A stretch of 5,387 bases of DNA from Rhodoferax sp. (GTDB taxonomy: Bacteria > Pseudomonadota > Gammaproteobacteria > Burkholderiales > Burkholderiaceae_C), in contig JAQTSL010000257.1 in the NCBI GenBank assembly GCA_028711355.1, positions 1 through 5,387 on the forward strand. Reading direction: 5' to 3'. The translations under genes were made by a program, and so were the position numbers. Shown in pieces: positions 1-5,387 of the stretch. Numbering within the stretch: position 1 is the stretch's first letter; every line of letters starts with the position of its first letter. A model generated the notes under the pieces. The model saw nothing but the letters and a program-made list of their open reading frames with translations, was not told the origin of the DNA and ran no database searches.

Positions 1-942
1 CTGCCGATTGGCCTGCGCGTTTTGCACCACGCCAGCCAGGTCATCGACGGTGTAGAGATAGACGTCTTCGAGCTCTTTGACCTCGACTTCGATGTCGCGC
101 GGTACCGCCAGGTCCACCATGAACATCGGGCGGTGGCGGCGCTTTTTGAGGGCGCGTTCGACCGCACCCAGGCCGATCAGCGGCAGCGTGCTGGCGGTGC
201 AACTGATAACTGCGTCAAATTCGTGCAGCCGGTCGGGCATATCCGAGAGCTGCATTACCTCGGCGCCAAAGCGGCTGGCCAGTTCTTCGCCGTTGGCCAG
301 CGTGCGGTTGGCAATGGCGATTTTTTTGGGGCTTTTGGCGGCAAAGTGGGTGGCGCACAGGTCGATCATTTCACCGGCACCGACAAACAGCACCTTGACC
401 TCTTTGAGGTCTTCAAACAACTGGCCAGCCAAGCGCACGGCGGCCGCTGCCATGCTGATCGAGTGGGCACCGATTTCGGTCGAGCTGCGCACCTCTTTGG
501 CCACCGCAAACGAGCGCTGGAACAACTGGCTCAGGGTGTTGCCCAGCGCGCCGGCTTCTTCGGCGGCGCGGATGGCGTTTTTCATCTGACCCAGAATCTG
601 CGTTTCGCCCAGCACCATCGAGTCAAGCCCGCTGGCCACCCGAAACACGTGGCGCGCGGCCACGCCGTCTTGCAGCGTGTAGGCGTGCGGGCGCAACTGC
701 TCGGGGTCAACCCCGCCGCTTTGTGCCAGCCAGTCCAAAGTGAGCTGCAACTGGGGCTGTTCACAGGCGCAATAGATTTCGGTGCGGTTGCAGGTGGAGA
801 TCAGCGCCGCCTCGGGGTGGTTGGGCAGCGCACCGCGAAACGCGAGCAGCGTTGGGGCGACTTGCTCGATGGCGAACGCGAACCGGCCGCGCAGATCGAG
901 CGGGGCGGTTTTGTGATTGATGCCTAAGGCCCAGACTGCCAT
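1..942 (-). CDS. hemA: Glutamyl-tRNA reductase (GluTR), 5' part; runs off the left edge
   Basis: This enzyme makes glutamate-1-semialdehyde from glutamyl-tRNA(Glu) with NADPH, the first committed step of C5 haem and tetrapyrrole synthesis in the cytosol. The visible 314 residues start MAVWALGINHKTAPLDLRGR. They contain the N-terminal catalytic domain with STCNRTEIY (about residues 49-57; C51 is the thioester-forming cysteine of the family), then GLDSMVLGETQILGQMK (105-121), EVRSSTEIGAHSISMAAAAV (150-169), and the NADPH-binding Rossmann domain with LFVGAGEMI (185-193), ANRT (211-214) and the MVDLAVPRDIE segment (275-285). GluTRs are usually about 420-430 residues, so the C-terminal dimerisation domain lies beyond position 1. 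The start is forced: an in-frame TGA lies at 960-958, no other start codon lies between it and the ATG, and the conserved GINHKTAP motif begins at residue 7. There is no Shine-Dalgarno sequence, and a TATAAT lies just 6 nt upstream. The gene is divergent from the small membrane-protein gene. Identity is close to certain. Confidence 0.96.
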   Translation of the reverse strand, partial: MAVWALGINHKTAPLDLRGRFAFAIEQVAPTLLAFRGALPNHPEAALISTCNRTEIYCACEQPQLQLTLDWLAQSGGVDPEQLRPHAYTLQDGVAARHVFRVASGLDSMVLGETQILGQMKNAIRAAEEAGALGNTLSQLFQRSFAVAKEVRSSTEIGAHSISMAAAAVRLAGQLFEDLKEVKVLFVGAGEMIDLCATHFAAKSPKKIAIANRTLANGEELASRFGAEVMQLSDMPDRLHEFDAVISCTASTLPLIGLGAVERALKKRRHRPMFMVDLAVPRDIEVEVKELEDVYLYTVDDLAGVVQNAQANRQ

Positions 943-948
943 GACCGG

Positions 949-954
949 ATTATA
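949..954 (-). promoter_or_regulatory. Candidate -10 element of the hemA promoter (leaderless start predicted)
   Basis: Read on the minus strand, this is a perfect sigma-70 -10 hexamer, TATAAT, followed by six bases (CCGGTC) and then the hemA ATG at 942. With the usual spacing, transcription would begin at the A of the ATG. The -35 is weak: with a 17-bp spacer, the hexamer at 977-972 is TCAACC, which matches TTGACA at 3 of 6 positions. The plus strand of the same AT block reads TATAAAAT (951-958) and could in principle serve the divergent gene, but I see no -35 for it. Between 943 and 1016 the only other pattern is a short inverted repeat, TGATC-TG-GATCA (975-986), a possible operator with no further support. 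Confidence 0.5.
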
Positions 955-1016
955 AAATCAGTTGCGTTGCGGGTTGATCTGGATCATTTTTTGTCATCAC
1001 AGCGGGAGCATCCTTC

Positions 1017-1304
1017 ATGGGCTTTTGGGCACTGCTCAATCACACGGTCAACTTGTTGGCGCCAGCATTCTGGTTGGCGTTGTTGTTGCCAGCGATTTCG
1101 CGATTTTTGTTGAAAAATTGCGCACCGGCCCATAGTTATCAAGCACAAGCAGCTATTTTATTTGCAGTTGGAAGTGTCCTGCTTGTGGCTGGAATGGTGC
1201 TGTTTGGCCGCGACGCAAAAATCGGGACCTACCTGGCGCTGGTGCTGCTGCTGGCTACGCTGCAGTGGTGGTGGCAGCGGGGAAAAAGTCCACGCGGTCG
1301 GTGA
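1017..1304 (+). CDS. Small hydrophobic membrane protein of unknown function, 95 aa
   Basis: I do not recognise this protein as a member of a named family. It starts MGFWALLNHTVNLLAPAFWL and has three strongly hydrophobic stretches, at about residues 11-32, 44-63 and 68-86. It ends in a basic tail (WWWQRGKSPRGR), so it is probably an inner-membrane protein with three passes. The start is supported by GGGAG at 1004-1008, 8 nt before the ATG. It is transcribed divergently from hemA and convergently with ugpQ, and its last 50 bp overlap the ugpQ 3' end on the other strand. The middle (about 1097-1175) is AT-rich compared with its neighbours: 14 of 40 bases are G or C in 1131-1170. That stretch uses codons such as TTA, AGT and GGA that are rare around it. 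It is a coherent hydrophobic reading frame with a good ribosome site, so probably a real gene. Its role cannot be read from the sequence. Confidence 0.72.
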   Translation: MGFWALLNHTVNLLAPAFWLALLLPAISRFLLKNCAPAHSYQAQAAILFAVGSVLLVAGMVLFGRDAKIGTYLALVLLLATLQWWWQRGKSPRGR

Positions 1305-2042
1305 TGATGCCGTCCAGACCGAGCGCCTGTAGCCGCCGTGCTGTCTGCTCGTCGTTGACGGTATAGCTCAGGGTCTTCAGGCCCGCGCTTTGGGCCTGCG
1401 TCACGCTTGACCTGTCCCACAGCAGGTGGTCACAGACCACGGCCACACAACTCAGGCTTAGCGCAGTTTCAAGCCACCCCGCCCACAAACGGTCCAGCAA
1501 CAAGCCGCGCGGCAAATTTGGTTGCGACTGCAACGCCCCCTCGAGCGCTGGAACGTCAAAAGAGGTGAGCAACGGCGGCACGCCGGCACCGTGCCAGAGC
1601 CGCGCCGCGTGGCTGGCCACCACCTGGCCAGTGTGGTATTCGGTGCCCGGGGTGGGTTTGATTTCGATGTTCAGAAAAAAATTGTTCTGCAAACAGTAAC
1701 GTGCAATGGCTTCAAAGGTGGGTAACGGCTCACCCGCGTACGCGGGTGAATGCCAGCTACCGGCGTCCAGCAGCGCCAGTGTGCCCCAAGGGTGTTCGCC
1801 TGCCACCCCGCTCAAGCCTATGCCCAGCGCTTCTTGCGCATTGGTGGTGCGCGCCAGCGTGTCGTCGTGCAGCAAGAACGGCACACCATCCAGGCTGAGT
1901 TTGACGTCGCACTCAAACATCAGGTAGCCGTGGGCCGCGCCAGCGCGAAAAGCGGCCAGCGTGTTCTCGGGCGCCAGTTTGCCCGCGCCACGGTGCGCGA
2001 TCCAGCGCGGATACGGCCATTGGCCGGGTTGGAGCGGACGGG

Positions 2043-2046
<4 letters not shown>
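1255..2046 (-). CDS. ugpQ: Glycerophosphodiester phosphodiesterase (UgpQ type), 263 aa
   Basis: This enzyme hydrolyses glycerophosphodiesters, such as deacylated phospholipid head groups, to sn-glycerol-3-phosphate and an alcohol. It has no signal peptide, so it should act in the cytosol on imported substrate, like E. coli UgpQ. The GDPD (PI-PLC-like TIM barrel) signature residues are all visible: HRGA (18-21) with the catalytic His and Arg, PENT (26-29), FECDVKLSLDG (44-54) with metal-binding Glu45 and Asp47, HDD (60-62) with the second catalytic His, LNIEIKP (125-131) and LDGIITDR (244-251). The length is close to the roughly 250 residues usual for the cytosolic form. The alanine/threonine tail after DFF (253-255) looks unconserved. 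The ATG overlaps the ugpC stop as ATGA, and GAGG (2057-2054) lies 7 nt upstream, so it is translationally coupled as the last gene of the operon. Its 3' end overlaps the convergent small membrane-protein gene by 50 bp. Confidence 0.93.
1730..1749. repeat. Perfect 20-bp palindrome inside ugpQ
   Basis: The half-site TCACCCGCGT is followed directly by its exact reverse complement, giving 20 self-complementary bases centred between 1739 and 1740. It encodes the SPAYAGE stretch of UgpQ (about residues 100-106), which sits where this enzyme family commonly has a similar S-P-x-x-A-G-E sequence. It may therefore be a coding coincidence rather than an inserted element. The CCCGCG(TA)CGCGGG core resembles GC-rich dispersed palindromes I recall from proteobacterial genomes; this was not checked. 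Confidence 0.6.
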
Positions 2047-3071
<1,025 letters not shown>

Positions 3072-3081
3072 AAATTCAGTC

Positions 3082-3095
3082 GGTCTGTCTCGCAA
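3082..3095. repeat. Direct repeat copy 1 (ugpE-ugpC gap)
   Basis: GGTCTGTCTCGCAA differs at one base from GGTCTGTCACGCAA at 3141-3154; the copies are 59 bp apart in the same orientation. This copy lies just upstream of the ugpC start, on the ugpC side of the hairpin. Confidence 0.7.
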
Positions 3096-3110
3096 TTCCT
3101 TGATCAGTTG

Positions 3111-3150
3111 GTGACAGAGCAAATTTGCTGCGCAAATCTTGGTCTGTCAC
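3111..3150 (-). promoter_or_regulatory. Intercistronic hairpin between ugpE and ugpC
   Basis: On the transcribed (minus) strand these 40 nt fold as an 8-bp stem (GTGACAGA with TCTGTCAC), a one-by-one C/C mismatch, 3 bp (CAA with TTG), a single bulged G, 6 bp (ATTTGC with GCAAAT) and a 3-nt loop, for 17 base pairs in total. No T-run follows on either strand, so it is not a typical intrinsic terminator. By analogy with intercistronic hairpins of other binding-protein transport operons such as malE-malF, it may protect the 3' end of the upstream ugpBAE message or lower ugpC-ugpQ expression. That role is inference. The outer arms contain CTGTCAC, which matches the Pho-box half-site, so a protein-binding role is also possible. 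Confidence 0.65.
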
Positions 3151-3154
3151 GCAA
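3141..3154. repeat. Direct repeat copy 2 (ugpE-ugpC gap)
   Basis: GGTCTGTCACGCAA is 13 of 14 identical to the copy at 3082-3095. It overlaps the right arm of the 3111-3150 hairpin, whose left arm carries the same octamer inverted. The TCTGTC motif therefore occurs three times in 70 bp: twice direct and once inverted. Confidence 0.7.
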
Positions 3155-3172
3155 GCACATTTACTAAGGTTT

Positions 3173-4024
3173 TCATTTTTCAGTATCCACCAACCCTTTG
3201 ACAAACCATTTCTGCATCAGCATCACCACCAGCGCTGGCGGCAGCATGGCCAGCACGGCGGTGGCCATGACGATGTTCCACTCCATCTCGGAGTCGCCGC
3301 CCGAGATCATGCGCTTGATGCCAATCACCACCGGGTACATGTCTTCCGACGTCGTCACCAGCAGCGGCCACAGGTATTGGTTCCAGCCGTAAATGAACTG
3401 GATGACAAACAGCGCCGCAATCGATGTCTTGGACAAGGGCACCAGCACGTCCCAAAAGAAGCGCATCGGCCCCGCGCCATCCATACGGGCGGCTTCCAGC
3501 AACTCTTCGGGCACGGTCAAAAAGAATTGCCGGAACAAAAAGGTGGCAGTGGCTGAGGCAATCAGCGGGATTGTCAGCCCGGCGTAGCTGTTGAGCATGC
3601 CCAGATCGGACACCACCTTGTAGGTTGGGCCAATGCGCACCTCCACCGGCAGCATCAGGGTAATGAAGATGGCCCAAAAAAATGCCATCCGAAACGGAAA
3701 GCGGAAATACACGATGGCAAACGCCGACAGCAGCGAAATGGCAATTTTGCCAATCGCAATCACCAGCGCAGTCACCAGGCTCACTACCATCATTTGACCG
3801 ACCGGGGCTTTGGAGCCCGAGCCGCCACCGGTACCGTTCCAGGCAGCGGTGTAGTTCTCGATCAGGTGCCCGCCCGGCAGCAGCGGCATGGGGGTTTGCA
3901 CAATCGCCTGCGAGGTTTGGGTCGATGCCATGACCGTCAAATAGAGCGGAAACGCCACCACCAGCACGCCCAGTACCAGCACGGCGTGTGACAAAAAGGT
4001 CAGGAACGGGCGGCGTTCAACCAT
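3173..4024 (-). CDS. ugpE: sn-Glycerol-3-phosphate ABC transporter permease UgpE, 283 aa
   Basis: This is one of the two inner-membrane subunits forming the glycerol-3-phosphate/glycerophosphodiester channel. It has six hydrophobic segments (about 9-32, 79-101, 107-127, 149-169, 202-221 and 249-271). The MalG-type EAA loop, which docks on UgpC, is EAARMDGAGPMRFF (about 177-190). Stretches I recall from E. coli UgpE are visible: FITLMLPVEVRI, SATATFLFRQFF, IYGWNQYLWPLL and a GLVDTEK C-terminus (GLVDSEK there). The length of 283 compares with 281 in E. coli. The ATG at 4024 gives MVERRPFLTF, matching MIENRPWLT of E. coli. A TTG one codon upstream (4027) is possible but less likely. The ATG shares one base with the ugpA stop (TGATG), which indicates translational coupling. 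A glycine/serine-rich patch (about 64-71, GTGGGSGS) sits in the first periplasmic loop. Confidence 0.95.
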   Translation of the reverse strand: MVERRPFLTFLSHAVLVLGVLVVAFPLYLTVMASTQTSQAIVQTPMPLLPGGHLIENYTAAWNGTGGGSGSKAPVGQMMVVSLVTALVIAIGKIAISLLSAFAIVYFRFPFRMAFFWAIFITLMLPVEVRIGPTYKVVSDLGMLNSYAGLTIPLIASATATFLFRQFFLTVPEELLEAARMDGAGPMRFFWDVLVPLSKTSIAALFVIQFIYGWNQYLWPLLVTTSEDMYPVVIGIKRMISGGDSEMEWNIVMATAVLAMLPPALVVMLMQKWFVKGLVDTEK

Positions 4025-4905
4025 CAATAGTTCACTTTCTTCTCGACAAACCGAAACTGCACCACGGTCAACGCCACCACGATCACCATCAGCACCACCG
4101 ATTGGGCCGCCGAGCCGCCCAAGTCCATCGCCTTGAAGCCATCGAAGTAAACCTTATAGACCAGAATGGCGGTGTCTTTGCCCGGGCCGCCTTGCGTGGC
4201 CGCGTCAATGATGGCAAAGGTGTCAAAAAACGCATAGACGATGTTGATCACCAGCAGGAAAAACGTGGTGGGCGACAGTAACGGAAACACCATCGTCCAA
4301 AAGCGCCGCCACGGCCGTGCGCCATCAATGGCAGCGGCCTCAATCAACGACTTGGGGATGCTTTGCAGTCCTGCCAAAAAGAACAAAAAGTTATACGAAA
4401 TCTGCTTCCACACCGCGGCCATCACCACCAGCGCCATGGCATGGGTGCTGTTAAGCAGGTGGTTCCATTCAATACCCGCAGCGTTCAGCCAATACGCCAC
4501 CACACCCACACTGGGTGCAAACATGAACAACCACAGCACCCCGGCCACGGCGGGCGCCACGGCGTAGGGCCAGATCAACAGGGTTTTGTAGGCCAAAGCG
4601 CCTTTGACGATACGGTCAGCAAAAACCGCCAGCAACAATGAGATGCCAATACCCAGCACCGCCACCAGGCTGGAAAACACGGCCGTGGTGTAAAACGACG
4701 CAAGGTAGGTCTCATCATTCCAGAGATTGCGAAAGTTCTCCAGCCCGACCCATTCCACCGAGGTGCCAAAGGCATCCGATTGCTGTAGTGACTGCACCAG
4801 CGCCTGTGCTGCGGGCCAGAAGAAAAACAGGGCGATCACGGCCACCTGGGGCGCCATCAGCACCCAAGGCAGCCAGGCCGAGCGGAAATAAACGCGTTTT
4901 TCCAA
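4024..4905 (-). CDS. ugpA: sn-Glycerol-3-phosphate ABC transporter permease UgpA, 293 aa, TTG start
   Basis: This is the second inner-membrane channel subunit, partner of UgpE. Six hydrophobic segments are visible (about 13-33, 72-95, 107-129, 156-178, 212-234 and 266-288). The EAA loop is EAAAIDGARPWRRF (189-202). Recognisable family stretches include PYAVAPAVAGVLW (113-125), VWKQISYNFLFF (165-176), QSIPKSLIEAA (181-191), YAFFDTFAIIDAAT (224-237), SAAQSVVLM (265-273) and VVQFRFVE (281-288). The length matches E. coli UgpA (295). The start is unusual. An in-frame TGA lies only three codons upstream of the TTG at 4905, and the next ATG (residue 17) would remove the conserved FRSAWLP segment and part of the first membrane helix. 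TTG at 4905 is therefore the best start, with a weak GTGAG (4915-4911) 5 nt before it. It follows ugpB after 32 nt. Confidence 0.95.
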   Translation of the reverse strand: MEKRVYFRSAWLPWVLMAPQVAVIALFFFWPAAQALVQSLQQSDAFGTSVEWVGLENFRNLWNDETYLASFYTTAVFSSLVAVLGIGISLLLAVFADRIVKGALAYKTLLIWPYAVAPAVAGVLWLFMFAPSVGVVAYWLNAAGIEWNHLLNSTHAMALVVMAAVWKQISYNFLFFLAGLQSIPKSLIEAAAIDGARPWRRFWTMVFPLLSPTTFFLLVINIVYAFFDTFAIIDAATQGGPGKDTAILVYKVYFDGFKAMDLGGSAAQSVVLMVIVVALTVVQFRFVEKKVNY

Positions 4906-4937
4906 GCCAGCTCACGCTTTTATCACGTGTGGGAAGC

Positions 4938-5387
4938 TTATTTCTTGTTGGCCTTTTCAAACCGTGCCAGCAGTTCGTTACCGCGTGTCACGATACCGTC
5001 AAGCGCTTCTTTGGCCGTTTTTTTGCCAGCCCAGACGCCTTCAAGTTCTTCGTCTTCAATGGTGCGGATCTGCACATAGTTGCCCAGACGGATGCCGCGC
5101 GACTTGTCGGTGACCTTGCGCACCATCTGGTTCACCGCCACGTCAGAGCCCGGGTTGGCTTTGTAAAAGCCTGATTTTTCAGTCAACTGAAACGCCGCGG
5201 TGGTGATGGGCAGGTAGCCGGTGCGCTTGTGGCTGGCCGATTGCACCTCTGGGCTGGAGATGTAGTTGAAGAACTTGGCTACCCCCTTGTACTCGTCCGC
5301 TTTTTTGCCGGCCATGACCCACAGGCTGGCGCCACCAATCACGGTGTTTTGCGGTGCACCGGGCACATCCGGGTAATAGGGCAAGGG
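4938..5387 (-). CDS. ugpB: Periplasmic sn-glycerol-3-phosphate-binding protein UgpB, C-terminal 149 residues
   Basis: This is the periplasmic receptor that delivers glycerol-3-phosphate or glycerophosphodiesters to UgpA/UgpE. Only the C-terminal third is present (the family is about 435-440 residues); the signal peptide, the N-terminal lobe and the operon promoter lie beyond position 5387. Diagnostic stretches are GAPQNTVIGGASLWVMAG, EYKGVAKFFNYISSPEVQ, RTGYLPITTAAFQLTEKSGF, RGIRLGNYVQIRTIEDEELE and WAGKKTAKEALDG, all closely matching what I recall of E. coli UgpB. The RGIRLGN segment contains an arginine that, as I remember, contacts ligand phosphate in E. coli UgpB. The gene ends in FEKANKK and a TAA stop at 4940-4938. 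The TTG at 5384 is an internal leucine codon, not a start. It is the first gene of the operon by family order. Confidence 0.94.
   Translation of the reverse strand, partial: PLPYYPDVPGAPQNTVIGGASLWVMAGKKADEYKGVAKFFNYISSPEVQSASHKRTGYLPITTAAFQLTEKSGFYKANPGSDVAVNQMVRKVTDKSRGIRLGNYVQIRTIEDEELEGVWAGKKTAKEALDGIVTRGNELLARFEKANKK

Noticed and set aside
22..927. 301-codon open frame on the plus strand opposite hemA
   Set aside because: The minus strand here encodes unmistakable glutamyl-tRNA reductase; the plus frame is a low-complexity shadow rich in His, Gln and Gly, as expected opposite a GC-rich gene.
1258..1279. CGCTGC...GCAGCG inverted repeat (6-bp stem, 10-nt loop) at the ugpQ 3' end as a terminator
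   Set aside because: The stem is short, the loop is long, no T-run follows on either strand, and it lies inside both coding frames.
3072..3122. N-terminal extension of UgpC to the TTG at 3122
   Set aside because: It would add 17 residues with no family counterpart, encoded partly by the hairpin and the direct repeat; the conserved sequence begins at the ATG at 3071.
3111..3150. Rho-independent terminator reading of the intercistronic hairpin
   Set aside because: Neither strand has a U-tract after the stem, and ugpC and ugpQ downstream have no other obvious promoter.
3104..3160. 18-residue open frame (starting MCLRDRPRF) in the ugpE-ugpC gap, minus strand, as a leader peptide
   Set aside because: There is no Shine-Dalgarno sequence before its ATG, it spans the hairpin, and it shows no attenuator-type codon runs.
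4638..5174. 178-codon plus-strand frame spanning the ugpA-ugpB junction
   Set aside because: It is antisense to two well-supported genes and has no recognisable protein character.

Overview
The window looks like a chromosomal segment of a GC-rich betaproteobacterium, most likely Burkholderiales/Comamonadaceae (Rhodoferax/Polaromonas-like). This rests on protein character and base composition only; no marker gene was searched. It contains one known transport operon, one housekeeping gene cut by the left edge, and one small unrecognised membrane-protein gene.

Layout. Positions 942 to 1 (minus strand) hold the first 314 codons of hemA, glutamyl-tRNA reductase, the first committed enzyme of C5 tetrapyrrole synthesis. 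A 74-bp gap (943-1016) separates it from a divergent gene on the plus strand (1017-1304) for a 95-residue protein with three predicted membrane segments. That gene meets the 3' end of the ugp operon tail to tail with a 50-bp overlap. The rest of the window (5387 down to 1255, minus strand) is a ugpB-ugpA-ugpE-ugpC-ugpQ operon: periplasmic binding protein (C-terminal part only), two permeases, the ATPase, and a cytosolic glycerophosphodiester phosphodiesterase. The order is the same as in E. coli.

How the genes work together. UgpB captures sn-glycerol-3-phosphate or glycerophosphodiesters in the periplasm. UgpA and UgpE form the channel, and a UgpC dimer drives import with ATP. UgpQ cleaves diesters in the cytosol to glycerol-3-phosphate plus an alcohol. 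The genes are closely coupled: 32 nt between ugpB and ugpA, a 1-nt TGATG overlap between ugpA and ugpE, and a 4-nt ATGA overlap between ugpC and ugpQ. The exception is ugpE-ugpC, separated by 101 nt (3072-3172). That gap holds a 40-nt near-perfect hairpin and a 14-bp direct repeat, some copies of which match the Pho-box half-site.

No entirely new system is visible. The points most worth a second look are the ugpE-ugpC intercistronic structure, a -10 hexamer placed so that hemA mRNA would start exactly at its ATG (leaderless), a TTG start for ugpA, a perfect 20-bp palindrome inside ugpQ, and the uncharacterised small membrane protein with its AT-rich internal segment.
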